A DNA stretch of 64,000 nt from Periplaneta americana (GCF_040183065.1 NC_091125.1:127786621-127850620); one strand, 5' to 3'; numbered from the stretch's first letter, positions 24,520 to 36,372 are shown. Program-made: numbers and translations. Notes: generated by a model from the letters alone, not told the origin.

Positions 24520-24525
24520 TGGAAT
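24148..24525. repeat. Tandem ~185-bp units each ending in a TAA array
   Basis: Units beginning tatggaatattttcgtaaca and ending tttctgtactctttataa plus (TAA)n start near 24148 and 24336, with a third partial, more diverged start near 24519. The first two are almost identical outside the (TAA)n tail, which implies recent unequal exchange or slippage. Confidence 0.85.
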
Positions 24526-24636
24526 ATTTTCGTAACATGTTCTATAAGGGTAATTTTGACACGTGTTTTATGAGAATTAGTATTATCCTTACAGCATTTG
24601 AGATACTTATGATCACCGAAACTTCTTCCTGTAATC

Positions 24637-24672
<36 letters not shown>

Positions 24673-24683
24673 TTATTATTATT

Positions 24684-24731
<48 letters not shown>

Positions 24732-25000
24732 GTTGTTGTTGTTGTTGCTGCTGAAAGAATTCTATTTGCAAATGTCAGTCCTTCATTCATCTGAATTCTC
24801 AGGCGCTGTAGCCTATTTTTATTTACTAGTACAATATCTCCAGATCTTCGAAACTTCAATTTTGCGTGTTTAATGTCTGTCTAACTATAAACATTCTTCC
24901 TTCTTGCAGCCTGCAGTTAATTCTCTGTATTGTTGTTTGTTTTATAAATGTGTTTTAATAATAGTACATATTTGAGTAACATTTTGTTCTAAGGATTTCC

Positions 25001-25576
25001 TTAAGGAAAATATTCATATATTATATTCATATGTATACCGCTCACAACAGTTAAATTTTGGAAATATTCAACATGTTTTTTCCTCCATTACTATATCTTG
25101 CACAATAATGAAAATTAGTATGTGTAAAACACTGTTCTTCTGCTATACGAAAAAAAATATTTTTACGATTTAGAAAAAATTATTTACATTTTTTTGTTTC
25201 AAAATTCAATTCACTGTGCAGTGATGAAGCGTTTAGGACATAACTCAAAAACTATCCAACATTCTATGATGATATTTTTTTTAATGTATTTATGCATGTT
25301 ATATCTACAATATGATTGAAGATCACTTCTCTACCTTTGATAGATTGTCTGATAAAAAATAAATTCATTTTAAAAAATGATCAAATATCAGTATTTTCTT
25401 CTAACACAAAATAAAAAAAAAATATTTATTAAGGAATGTAGTTGAAAAAGCATGATATTGTAAACATGAGTTTCAGCAATACAGTAAAATAGAGACAACA
25501 TGAAAAAGTTAACAAGTTTATGAGTTATGAGGGAAACGCTTTCTCACTGCACAGTGAACTGCCAAAATTTTGAATT

Positions 25577-25626
<50 letters not shown>

Positions 25627-25786
25627 CATAATTTTTTTTAAATCGTAAAAACATTTTTTAATATAGTAAAAGGACAGTGTTTTACACGTACCAATTTTCA
25701 TTATTGTACAAGATACAGTAATGGAGGGAAAAAATGTTGAATATTTCCAAAAATTTTACTGCTGTAAGCTGTACCTAACCCCTTAA
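25001..25786. mobile_element. Foldback element with TTAA ends (right arm copy)
   Basis: Same family as 22792-23519 but in the opposite arm; ends TTAAGG... and GCTGTACCTAACCCCTTAA. Contains an added (TA)n run at about 25585-25624. Confidence 0.65.
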
Positions 25787-26084
25787 GAACGTGTTTCGAG
25801 ATTATAAACAACTTTAAATACATACATTCATATATATATATAATACACATATATATTTATTTATACCGGTACATATTATAAATAATTTATAATCTTAAAA
25901 CATAATATATATGAATATAATCTCCTTTAGGTGTGAGATTATATTCATATGTATTAATTATTTTTATTATTGTTATTTTAAAGTTAATACTGATAGTGTA
26001 TATGTACTCAATCTCTGTTTTTTACTTAATTATGTTTATCATTATTTTTAAGTTAATATTTTATACAGGTCTGTATTTTTCTGT

Positions 26085-26152
26085 ATGTGATTTGATCCTG
26101 GTTGAGTGGAAAGAAGGCCTGATGGCCTTAACTCTGCCAGGGAAAATAAAAC

Positions 26153-26196
<44 letters not shown>
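26085..26196 (+). repeat. LINE 3' end with (TTA)n tail array
   Basis: tttgatcctggttgagtgga, then the near-palindromic aaggcctgatggcctt and aactctgccagggaaaataa, run straight into (ATT)n at 26151-26196. Same terminus as the minus-strand copy at 17188-17312. Only the 3' terminus is retained. Confidence 0.6.
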
Positions 26197-26198
<2 letters not shown>

Positions 26199-26504
26199 AG
26201 CTGCTTATTTTGCAATACTTCAACACGTTGAATTTAATATTACCAAATAGGATTTTCCTGGTTTATGTTTCCTTTAGATAAAAGAATATCAATACCGCAT
26301 TTCCAGTATGTAGAAAACACAATTTTATCACGGATCACCGCATCCGTGTCTCACATGTTCTTATCAAGGTTTCAAGGTAGTAGTACACTGATTAAATAAG
26401 CAAGAGTCTGGTCTAGAACGCTGTATTGATACCCCTTGGCATCGGCGCAATCTCCAGGTAGAAAGCGAGACTCATGAATACCATTAAGTTATATTTTATC
26501 CGCA

Positions 26505-26658
26505 GATTCCCTCAACTGTAAGTCTAATATCAGGTAATCCCATAACGAATCCTCAGACTCATCTCACCAAAATGTGATTTCGATTTCAACAATTCCACTC
26601 GCGATAGACAATCGATTCGTTGATACAGCTTCGTTAAGTAACAAATTAAAAAACTGAC
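26505..26658 (+). mobile_element. SINE family B, 5'-truncated tail
   Basis: ggtaatcccataacgaatcc, the ctcatctcaccaaaatgtga segment and the terminal gatacagcttcgttaagtaa match the body and tail of the full SINE at 36373-36630. The tRNA-like head is missing. Confidence 0.7.
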
Positions 26659-26669
26659 ATCTATATTCT

Positions 26670-27176
26670 ATTTTATCCTTTCTAACCTATCCTACTCTAC
26701 CCTACTATGCTCTAAACTATAGTACCATACCTCACCCTACTCTATCCTGTTCTATCCTAGCTTACCCTATTCTACCCTATCCTATCCTACTCTATCCTAT
26801 CACATCATACCCTATCCTACACTACCCTACTCTGTTCTGAACTACAGTACCATACCTCACCCTACTATTCCTACCTTATCCTAATCTAACATATCCTACC
26901 CTACCCTACCCCCCTACTCTATTCTATCCTATCTTATCCTGTACTACCTTATCCTACTCTACTCTATCATATTCTATCCTATCCTATCCTACCTTACCTT
27001 ACTCTACCCTATCCTATGCTACCTTACCCTACTCTACCCGATCCTATCCTATTCTACCTTACCCTAATCTACCCTCTCCTATCCCATCTTACCTTACCCT
27101 ACTCTACCCTCTCCTGTCCTATCCTATCCTACCTTACCCTGCTCTACCCAATCTTATCCTCTCCTATCCTACCTTT
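26670..27176. repeat. Degenerate period-5 CCTAT/CCTAC array
   Basis: About 500 bp dominated by pentamers such as cctat, cctac, cctta and tctac in phase. The insect telomere pentamer CCTAA (TTAGG) is rare in it. It gives spurious Tyr/Pro/Leu-rich frames on the plus strand. Confidence 0.8.
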
Positions 27177-27880
27177 CAGTACCTTGCTTAGAATATTGGT
27201 AAGGCAACAATAACCGTAAACATGTTTGAAATCGGAATTAGCATGCTCGAGATAATAACGGTTTAAGTGATGTGGGGTGTCGAAGTGTTTACAACAATGC
27301 TCCTATTGTAAATAGTGACAGTGACTAAACTGACATATTTGTGTAACAAATAATAACAATGGATGTTAAGTAGTACTTGTGCGACAGAAAAATCAAGAAA
27401 GTGGTCTGGAAAGGAAGATAAAAAGTAAATTATGATATAGGAGTGAATACACGTTCGAATATTACATCTGAACCAATATTGAAATATTACCATTCCTATA
27501 CATTGTTTATAACATTGTGATAGGTATTAAAGTATTCCATATAGTTGTATAAATAAAAAAGAGCGATATTTTAATTGTGCACTAAAAAAATGGCCCATAA
27601 GAACCCATTATATTTTGGGTGTCAGAAATACCCCGCGCGACTCTTAATGTTACAAAGTTAGGCGCGACTGCTTAAGGGTTAAGAACTAAGACAAAAGAGT
27701 CGGATGTGGGTTGGATCTAGGGTGAAGGAAGTGGTTTCTTTGTTGGTTATAATTTCCAGATGGCACTGTGGTTTACTTTCCAGAGCTTAGTCGCAGCTCA
27801 GTAGACTGATTAACTCACTAAAGGGAAACATAATTTGACTCCGGGTACGCTCTGTGATGTTTTTAGTGGACAAAATGGAT
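27177..27880. other. Intergenic DNA, nothing recognised
   Basis: No coding frame or element boundary seen between the pentamer array and the SINE at 27886. Confidence 0.4.
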
Positions 27881-27885
27881 GTCCC

Positions 27886-28099
27886 AATACGGCCGGCCCG
27901 GATGGCTCAAGCGGTAGGGGCACGGCATGTCCCTATCGCTTGGTCCGAAGGGTTGTGGGTTCGAGTCCCGCCTCGGGCATGGGTGTTGTGATTGTATTAG
28001 TATAAGTAAAAAACAAAGGAACCAAAGGTAAAACAAACAGAAAACAAAAATAGATAACTTTGGAAAAACGGCCTTTGGCCGGTCGAAAAAAAAAAAAAA
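27886..28099 (+). mobile_element. tRNA-derived SINE, family C, with poly-A
   Basis: A-box-like gatggctcaagcggtagg and B-box ggttcgagtcccgcc sit at tRNA spacing with extra variable-arm length, as in Leu/Ser-type tRNAs. The element ends in a 17-A run at 28085-28101. The opposite strand gives the DSNPQP peptide often mis-annotated from such heads. Confidence 0.8.
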
Positions 28100-28252
28100 A
28101 AAGCACAGGAGTTTTAAAAAAAAAAAAATACTTGGAATAATTTCTAATATTTCAAATCTGTCACCACCCATTTATTCTCGTATCATAGTTTCACCGTTTC
28201 TTGCTATGTATTTAATTGAAAATGTACATAAAATAAAAATTACTTAATATAG

Positions 28253-29136
28253 TAAGGTAGATGTTCCTGATATGGACATGCCAAGGTTTGAGAATTTTTC
28301 TAGCCGCCATTTTGAAAAAATGTAAACCACTTTTTTCTTATTCGTTCTCAGTCTAATGGACTTTCTTAAAACAATTTCCTTTACCCATAAAAATAGCTAT
28401 AATTGTCCAAAAAGTCCCAAATTCCAAAAGTCTACCTAGTGGCCATATCAGGAACATGTGCACATGATATGGCCACCCTTGTTCCATGTTCCACAAATCG
28501 TGATTTTCAGTTTGACAGCGCATTTGTGCTAAAATTAAATAATTTTGGTATAAAATGAATAAATATGACACTTAATAATGTTTCTTATAATTCAAAAGTG
28601 TAGTCAAAACAGGTTTTTCCATAAAAAAATTAAGTTGTTTTTTCTTAAAATACAAAATTTTTGCGTAATTCCAGCTATAAGGCATGTAAATTTGTCAGGT
28701 GAAAAAAATAAAAGTGAAATGAACTTGATATGGCCATGGTGCATTTGATATGGCCATATCAGAAGCAGGTAAGCTTTCACGAAAATCGTTTGATTATGAA
28801 CAACTCGTAAAAGATACGCCATCAACGACAACACCAATCAACAGTACATTAAAAACTGAATTGAGTACTATGGTTTTCATGAAACAAGTCTTTGAAAAAC
28901 ATGCATAAAACAAAAGAGACTTACCAGAGAAAAATAAGAAGAGGTCACATGAAAACCACAAAGCAGGCAACTGACGCCATATTGCTCAACCTGACTGGAT
29001 GGAAAACGGTCAAGTAACATACCAGGATGCCTTTTCACTGGATCCTGCTGCAATTTAGCGGATTTTTTGGTTAACTAACTCACAATAGGGGGGTGGCCAT
29101 ATCAGGAACATGACCATAACAGGAGCACCCACCTTA
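28253..29136. mobile_element. Non-autonomous TIR element with GATATGGCC motifs (TA target)
   Basis: Left end TA|AGGTAGATGTTCCTGATATGG and right end CCATATCAGGAACATG ... GCACCCACCT|TA are inverted and TA-flanked. The motif gatatggcca or its complement recurs inside at about 28440, 28470, 28730, 28750 and 29095. No transposase frame. Confidence 0.7.
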
Positions 29137-29299
29137 TGTCATATTTCTTTCAAGTATTTAGTAGGCATGAAAATTTGATAGGCCTATACACAACATCTAA
29201 AATAACTACGTACTTCATAGCTAACATTCATCATTTAATTCATATCGACCTCATTATAATATGTTATAAAACTGAAAGAAAGCGAGTCTTACCTTCCTG

Positions 29300-29722
29300 T
29301 CATGTTTCGTCTTTCTTCGATTTACTTCCTCCAGTCCTCTTCAGGCATTTTCTTCTGGCCGTTGGAGATTTTTTCTTTCTGCAGCACTTCTTCATTGCTT
29401 TGCACGCAGAGGAATTCTGGACCAAGTTCAAATCTGCGCATCTTTGTACGACCTGCGCAACACATTTAAATTGTTTCTTCTTGTTTTTTAAAGTATTTTC
29501 ATTCTTACCGGCTGTTTCTGGTGTAGGAGTGGTCAGGTTCGAATCGTCTGTTGTACGTTTCACCATAAAAGGTTTAATGCACTCTCGGTTCTTGTACCAT
29601 CTACCATCACAAGGAACACCACGAGTTGGCCCGTCAATAATCCATGGCAAAGTAAGGACACCAGGTAATTCAAAAACACATGTTAACATCTGAAGAATGA
29701 CTAATGTCATTACAAGTTTCAT
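29300..29722 (-). CDS. Cationic Cys-rich secreted protein
   Basis: Start ATG at 29722 (MKLVMTLVILQMLTCVFELP), the first true ATG of the frame; 140 residues. Signal peptide about 1-24. A short Cys pair (C38, C48, with GRWYKNREC) precedes a Thr/Pro linker carrying an NLT glycosylation site (62). The Lys/Arg-rich C-terminal half has cysteines at 87, 95, 107, 113, 114 and 126 and an NSS site at 103. The last ~25 residues are strongly basic. A consensus donor GAAG|GTAAGA lies at 29293/29292, seven bases past the stop, implying a 3' UTR intron as in its cluster neighbours. The basic Cys-rich end would suit an antimicrobial, growth-factor-like or matrix-binding role, but no family is recognised. Confidence 0.75.
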   Translation of the reverse strand: MKLVMTLVILQMLTCVFELPGVLTLPWIIDGPTRGVPCDGRWYKNRECIKPFMVKRTTDDSNLTTPTPETAGKNENTLKNKKKQFKCVAQVVQRCADLNLVQNSSACKAMKKCCRKKKSPTARRKCLKRTGGSKSKKDET

Positions 29723-29829
29723 TATTTTCCAGTTGTTCACAGTGAAGGTAAAACACTTCTAAGACAACACTATTTACAATGTTGGCATTTCAACACACAA
29801 GTTTGACACTCTGCTAAATATTTTTAAGT

Positions 29830-31250
29830 ATTATAAATATGGATCCATATATCATATATTTCATTAAATTTTCTCAACATTTAAATTCTTTATTTATAAA
29901 TAAAAATTGTTTAGTTTTCTTCTGCTGGTTTCCAAACATGTATAAATATTATTTAATATAAGACTCATAATTGTACAGAAAAAATATATAAGAGTGTGAT
30001 TGTCTACACAATTTCAAGAAGGTACAATTTACATTAACGTTGAAATTACACTTTTCATGAATAATTAAAAAATGTCACCACATTAACATGATGAGTAAAC
30101 GTTATTGAGGTGAACAAAAAATGTTATGTTCCTCAATGTTTCTCGAAAATCTAATACTTTCTTTGTAATATTCCATATCTAAGTACTATATAATATTTCT
30201 GATAACATTATTTCACTTATTATATCTAGATATTGAAAGTTACCGAGAATTTCACTCATCACAATACTTTTATTTTGATTTAATGCAATTTATGATTATT
30301 ACAGTTCTTCAAAGCAAAAAACACATGAAACAAAACTGATTATATTTTGTAATGCAACTCACAATTTGGCGTTATGTTTTCACAGTTCCTCTTTTCTCAA
30401 AGAATAATGCAAAAAGAAACAAAGATAATGCAACTGAACTACGCTCGAGCACGAGCTTCTGTAATGCCTAATGTAGCTGGAACCTAATGTATTAAATAAA
30501 TAAATCTGAAATTTGAATTTTAAAAAATATATATATTTCTGTGTCCCAGAGAGCAAAGAAAATACTTCGATGAAATGAAGCAAATTTATAAACTTCTGTA
30601 CCAAAGCGTTATCCTCTTAGATTTCTCTTGAACTATCACAGCATGATGTGTACAACGTTGTTCAGTAATATACTTCCACATTCACACAATTATAAACAAA
30701 ACTATAATATATGTAGCTGGTTTTATACGAAATTCCGTATTAATAATTTGAGAGCGTCACACACTTCATTTGGTAATATCGAAATTTATCCCACATAAAA
30801 ACCGTTTTAACGTCTTGCACTATCCGAATTGGTGATTCTAAAATTAGGTAGTGCAATTTTCTATGTCAATTGGCACTATATACACAGTTTCACGTTTACA
30901 TTTTTGTATAATTTAACGATATCCTTGTATACACATCCAAAAGGATAAGGATGACCTGTAACAGTGCTTTTACCAATTATGGATGAGCGTTCCTATCCTT
31001 TGTTTGACATAAACTTATTGCCGCAAACGTACTTCCTATCAAGATTACCGCAAACATCCTTCTACTTTCCTGCAATGTCCTGTAACCTACGGTTGTCCAT
31101 TTATGGGCGCTATGAGTCAAATGTGGCACATGTTATAAAATGTAAAATGTATATGGAACATGTTTGTATTTTAGTTGAGTTCATGGCATGAAATACAACA
31201 TTTTTATTAATGATTCCTAGCACAAATGGGATGTGAGATGACGAGATTTA
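29830..31250. other. Upstream/intergenic DNA, no gene seen
   Basis: AT-rich sequence with only short chance frames. A possible A/T-rich promoter element (ATTTATAATAC) is near 29835 for the gene starting at 29722, without a clear initiator. Confidence 0.4.
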
Positions 31251-31257
31251 AGCAAGT

Positions 31258-31760
31258 TTTATTATTATTATTATTATTATTTATAAATGGCTTTTAAGGA
31301 ACCCGGAGATTTATTGCCGCCATTGGTTCCTATCCTGAGCAAGATTAATCCAATCCCTACCATCATATCCCACCTCCCTCAAATTGATTTTAATATTATC
31401 CTCCCATCTACACCTTGGCCTCCCCAAACGTCTTTTTCCCTCAAGTCTTCCAACTAACACTCTATATGTACCCATACGTGTTACATGCCCTGCCCATTTC
31501 AAACGTCTTGATTTAATGTTTCTCATTATGTTAGGTGAAGAAACAATGCGTGCAGTTCTGCATTATGTGACTTTCTCCATTCTCCTGTAACTTCATCCCT
31601 CTTAGCCCCAATTATTTCCCTAAGCACCTTACTCTCCAACACCCTTAACCTCTATTCCTCTCTCAAAGTGAGAGTCCAAGCTTCACAACCATACAGAACA
31701 ACCGATAATATAACTGTTTTATAAATTCTAACGTTCAGCTTTTTTGAGAACAGACTAGAT
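31258..31760 (-). mobile_element. LINE ORF2 C-terminal fragment with (TAA)n tail
   Basis: The minus-strand frame at 31311-31526 reads RRLKWAGHVTRMG, RRLGRPRCRWEDNI and GYDGRDWINLAQDRNQW, the conserved C-terminal tail of an endonuclease/reverse-transcriptase retrotransposon. Further upstream traces (for example the ctctcaaagtgagagtccaa region) correspond to the TLR/LREE part of the copy at 57451. The 3' end (ggaacc ... aaaagcc complement) abuts a TAA array. 5'-truncated and frameshifted. Confidence 0.8.
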
Positions 31761-31762
31761 GA

Positions 31763-31826
<64 letters not shown>
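31763..31826. repeat. (ATT)n microsatellite
   Basis: About 21 uninterrupted ATT units immediately beyond the LINE fragment. Confidence 0.9.
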
Positions 31827-31827
<1 letters not shown>

Positions 31828-32474
31828 CCAAACAAAAAGTGACGAAATATTATTTGAAACCAATGAAAATCAACTGTTTTTATTGTTCTTAAACATCACA
31901 ATTACAAGCAATACGATGACATTTTATAGCAATAGTCATAGTGAAGGCTGTTCAATTTAGAATATTACTGCACATGCATTGTTACGTGACCTATTTAAAT
32001 CAATTAGCTCAACTCAATTACTGTGCAATGAAGCACATGCAACAATTGTATTCTGCTTATTTACTTAGCAATTATTATTTGTAAAAATATTGTGATTAAT
32101 TACGACTTGTTAAATGCAGATCTACTTTCTTCAATGCTTAGCAATTAGCAAAACAGATTGACTCGAGAAATCACTTGGTCTCCTATATTTATCACTATTC
32201 AAAGAAAATGTATGTTTACACACCACGTGAAATTGCGATATTATTATTACATTAACTTAATTATAACTTTCAAGTATAAACGCTAATCAAAATCACGTAC
32301 CTATTTAAATATCTGTAAAATTCAAGCAAAAGGAGATAATTAAACAAATAAAACGAACAAATTACGATAATGAAGGTAAATAAGTCAGCAAGCTGTTAAT
32401 AGATGGAAACATAATCAGAAGAAAACAAATTAGAACACAAAAAGAAAGTTAACTGTGCTTTCTAGAGAGTAGGC

Positions 32475-32740
32475 CTATACTTCGTTCCATAATGTCTGAC
32501 AGGCGACGTAAACATTGCCGACAGAGAGAGCGAGAAGAATAATTGCTATTTAATCAATGGCAGAGGTCTCATCCCACGCTTATTTTGAAGTTGGACGGTC
32601 TGCAGGGTTCTACCCCGCCCAACTTCAAAATGAGCTTGGAACGAGTCCTCTGCCATAGGTTGAATAACAATATTATAATTCTCTCCTCCTCTGCAGGCAA
32701 TGTTTACGTCGCCTGTCAGATATTATGGAAATAAGTATAG
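32475..32740. mobile_element. Foldback/MITE with CTATACTT ends
   Basis: CTATACTT..TTCCATAAT and ctgacaggcgacgtaaacat at the left are mirrored at the right (atgtttacgtcgcctgtcag, ATTATGGAA..AAGTATAG). A second inner pair, atggcagagg / cctctgccat, and gaagttgg / ccaacttc give a long cruciform. The CTATACTT terminus is shared with the element at 36656. Confidence 0.75.
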
Positions 32741-32838
32741 TTAGAAGATATTTGAGCAAGAAAGAGACTAAAGCTATAAGATATACAAATTTGCAATAAT
32801 GTTATTCAGAGTCTTTCATTTCTTAAGCGTAGAGAATA

Positions 32839-33073
32839 CAGTGCGATCGAGAAGTCTCTCCGCAGTGCTTTTGTAGCCGAGAAACCACTAGGCAGAGAAT
32901 TCAAGTGTATTTGGTAGAGAATTCAAGTGGCAGCACTGGCCGCTAAGCATGTGATGGACTGGGGGTGTGAGGTTGCCAAACCGGAATGAATGGGGTAGTT
33001 GAACTTTCTACAGGGTTGTATTCTAGGGTTACTAGAACTAATAGAGCTGCGGAGGGACTTTTCGATCGCACTG
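32839..33073. mobile_element. Tc1/mariner-type MITE (CAGTGCGATCGA ends, TA target)
   Basis: Left CAGTGCGATCGAGAAGTCTC and its continuation CTCCGCAG are inverted at the right as CTGCGGAGGGACTTTTCGATCGCACTG. TA flanks both ends (32837-32838, 33074-33075). 235 bp without coding capacity; family assignment follows from TA duplication and CAGT start. Confidence 0.8.
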
Positions 33074-33079
33074 TATTAA

Positions 33080-34760
33080 CTTACAGTCTGTGAATAAAAC
33101 TCTTTTATTATTCTATTTGCTTCACTATCGTATATTAGAAACAAAAAAGTAAAATGACAGAAATTATTAATTCATAGTCGTTAAATATAAAGTTTCATAT
33201 CGAGGGAAACATACCAGAAGGGTGTATCAACAAATGCAGCGTTATTGAAATATTTTAATTGAATCTATTTATGTTTGAAAACTATCGTTTGAGAATTACA
33301 ATGAGCATGAGAAAGAATCAAAGAAAGTACCTTGTTATGTAGACAAGGATAGCAGAAATTATTCTATATTTAAATGGATCTAATGTAAAGTTTCAGTTTT
33401 GTTGTCCACCCTTCTGGCATGATGTCCTCGATATCGTTCAAAATGTCTCATATCTTCATTAAATTATTCGAAGAAGGAAAAAATATAGATAACATTTCAC
33501 AGAACTCTGTCAAATTTATTCACGTCAAATTTTAAGGAAATTATAAACCGCATAGGTTCTCAAACTCGTGTGTTATTCTTACGAAAATCTGACTCGCATG
33601 AAGAACTTTCCATCACGACAATTTGTACAATCCTGTTATACAATGTACAAGAAAATAGTGTGCTGCGTTCATGGCACCAAACACGTAATTTTCAATCGAA
33701 CGATGACGTAAACTGTTAGTCGTTAGTGACATTCGAACTGTGTATGACGAAAATTTCAACGACAAAGTTTATAGAAAGAAAGGAAATGTAAGCCAACACG
33801 ATGTAAGCATACCGATTTGTTCTCTTTGTCTTTATATCCGGTATCGCGAGGGCATATGTGGGTGCGGGAACGTCCAGAATATGCAGCAATTGTGTAATTA
33901 GGCTATGTTTCCTCTGCCTGAGAAACGACCATTTTTCCTCTATTACTATATATGCAATGGCCATCCTACCCCATTATCTCCTGATCTAGTTTAATCACGA
34001 GTGACGCCTTGTTGGTGTCACTTATGGGGTCCAGATCTGTCTTCGGACAGTAGACTAAATAACAACTATATATGCTAGTGGATCATAGTGATTTTATAGA
34101 TGTCAGGTTGAATTTTCTTTTACCAATTTCGTTTCGAATTTCGAGTATTGACTATAAAGAAATTGTAGCAATTTCTTTTGTCCCATAAAATTCACAATTC
34201 TGAAGTAATATCCTACAAGGCAAATAGTCAAAGGCTTACTGAGGGAGTCCGCGCGGCACTGCTAATTTTATACGCAAACGGCGCCCTCATGCCCATAGCG
34301 AGGGGAGGTGGCGTCTTTGGGAGTGGCCAAACAAGTTATATTGGTCCATGGCCTAATTCCTAATAAAATTGGCATTCAGCTGTGGCTCACATCGTCGTTA
34401 AGTAAACGTTTCTAATTCTGTCGTGTTTATTTCACCATGGATCCTGGAACGGATGCCTATTCTCGATGCGGTGAAAGACTTATTCTGCATCAGAAAGAAG
34501 GAAAAAGGCTGAAATCATTCAAAATTAAGTTTTTGAGAGCAGTTAAGGGATGAGTCAGAAGTGAAGATGTAGGCCTATACGAAGAATTACAAGTTATATC
34601 CCTCCTTCATCAAATTAAACACATAAAAGAAAGTGGATACAATAATCTGAAGAGGGTGAGAGAAAACCTTGTCCCTAAATGAGCTCTGAGTTACATTCCT
34701 ATCGGAAAAAGAACTCGAGTAGACTAAAAAGGAGGTGGAATGCAGAACCGGAACAGGCCT
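33080..34760. other. Intergenic DNA, no gene recognised
   Basis: A slightly GC-richer patch at about 34220-34350 gives a short frame but no recognisable product. A (GAT)7 run sits at about 34770-34793 just beyond. Confidence 0.4.
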
Positions 34761-35212
34761 ATATGGATTATGATGATGATGATGATGATGATTAAAACCA
34801 TCTAACACAACCTTTACTGATGAAGTCATGGAAACTCTTGACGCGTCTGTGATTAAGCAGATAGTGCTGGTCATCCATCTAGGCAGGGATGCAGAACTGT
34901 GCTACAATTGTGGCAGACGTCACAAGCCGGAACACGTAACTCATCCCTTCCTTTCAACCCTCGCGTCACTGGACACGGTAGGGGGAGAAGAAATAATGTA
35001 TTCAGTATGCTTACGAAACGTCACAGATACGTCATTGAAGGCCGAGGAACAAACTATTTCACCATGCTTCCACCTCTCTCCTCCCCAGTCCTGCACCCCT
35101 GGGCTATTAATCCCCATCCTGGTTGTAATGAAATTTGTGGTGGATAAAGCAAACGTTACAGAAGATAAATAATAAATAAATTATGGTTTATTTAAATACG
35201 CTCACAACTGCA

Positions 35213-35385
35213 GAGGTTATATCAGCGTCGCCGGTGTGCCGGAATTTTGTCCCGCAGGAGTTCTTTTACATGCCAGTAAATCTACAGACATGAGCCTGTC
35301 GCATTTAAACATATTTAAATGTCATCGAAGGCCAGCGCTATACCAACTACGGTACCGAAGGCGACCGACATTGCAGAAGATGTAA
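35213..35385 (-). mobile_element. tRNA-derived SINE, family F, decayed
   Basis: On the minus strand the head reads tagttggtatagcgctggcc (A-box-like), and the body carries cgacaggctcatgtctgtag and ctgcgggacaaaattccggc. The B-box portion of the head appears deleted. Confidence 0.55.
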
Positions 35386-35779
35386 GATGTTTTCTCGAGG
35401 TACTCCTGTTTCCCTCTTCCATTTTACTAACAAGTTCTACCTTCCCTTCATTTCGTCTACCATCTAAAATGGTTAAAAATAGGCTGGGGTTGAAGTCTTG
35501 GGTAGAACTGGTTTACAATACTGATATAGTTTCTAAGGGCTTGGGACTAGAGGCCCTAGGATTTATTAGGTCTTGTTTGGGGATGGAAATTGGCTCTGTC
35601 AGAGCTGAAGCAAGTCAGCATCGGATTCACAATTCGGACTGGAACAATATTCGCATTATGGGCTAAGTGGGGCGCACAACGGGCCATTGCACTGTGCCTA
35701 AGTAGCGGATCCGTCTCATGTCCGTGCCTGGAAAGCCAAGCTGAGCGTGAAAACATTATAGTTCGAGATGCAGAGATCT

Positions 35780-36195
35780 ACAAAAGAATCTGCACCAGCT
35801 ACACAAACCCACGAGAAATTAAGAAATATAATGCAAATCATCTCAAATCACAAAGCAGCTAGCCCAGATGCAATTTTTCCTCCACGCTCTGAAGCGACTA
35901 CCTAGGCGCACATTAATACACCTGATGAAAATTTATAATTCTTCTTTCAAACATATCCACTTCCCCAAAGTAAAGTTGATAGCTATCTACAAACCTGCAA
36001 AAGACTCCACACTTCTCTTAGCTACGAGCCTGTAAGATTAATTTCTTCCTTAGGAAATACACTCGAAAAAATTATTTTACTACCGCCTCGGCCCAATTCT
36101 AAACTCTCATAACTTAATTCAGCACGAACTATTTGAGTTCAAAACAAGATACATCACTACACAACTACTCGATACTTTTAGACTAATAATATCCA
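35780..36195 (+). pseudogene. Decayed LINE reverse transcriptase (fingers region)
   Basis: Across several frames the translation shows SPDA, HLMKIYNSSFKHIHFPKV, AIYKP, RLISSLG and LEKIIL in the order found upstream of the catalytic motifs in jockey-type RTs (SPGPDGI, WK-A-I-I-KP, YRPISLL). Many stops and frameshifts; no intact frame. It is too short and eroded to assign a clade. Confidence 0.6.
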
Positions 36196-36372
36196 AAATA
36201 GCGTTACATGCAGAGAACACACATTTGCTTTTTTGTTGGTTATATCACAGAAATTGGACACCATAGGCCTATGGCATTATTCTCTGTAAATTATATAATT
36301 TCTCTATTCCAAATGTGTATACCTTCTTTACTAAAATATTCTCAAAGAATAACAATACAATATAATCAGTTA

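Larger units (their letters stand above)
22763..25818. repeat. 3.06-kb long inverted repeat with microsatellite-filled core
   Basis: The outer left sequence taaagttatttataatctc is mirrored by gagattataaacaacttta at about 25800-25818. Pairing continues inward through the TTAA foldbacks, then gaaatccttagaa, ggctgcaagaaggaagaatg, gaagtttcgaagatctggag, ctacagcgcctgagaattca and aaaacacgtgtcaaaattac. Arms are roughly 22763-23947 and 24526-25818. The centre holds ATT/ACT arrays and three tandem ~185-bp units. It contains no gene; long frames here are artefacts of TAA/ATT runs. Confidence 0.85.

Noticed and set aside
23661-24873. Long frames with poly-Ile, poly-Asn, poly-Tyr and poly-Leu on both strands
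   Set aside because: They are translations of TAA/ATT/ACT microsatellites inside the long inverted repeat and have no independent coding evidence.
27863-28171. Minus-strand 102-residue protein containing a DSNPQPF motif
   Set aside because: This is the antisense of a tRNA-derived SINE, a common artefact.
29136-29693. Plus-strand 185-residue frame over the 29300 gene
   Set aside because: It is the antisense shadow of the secreted-protein gene, which has a signal peptide, start context and splice donor.
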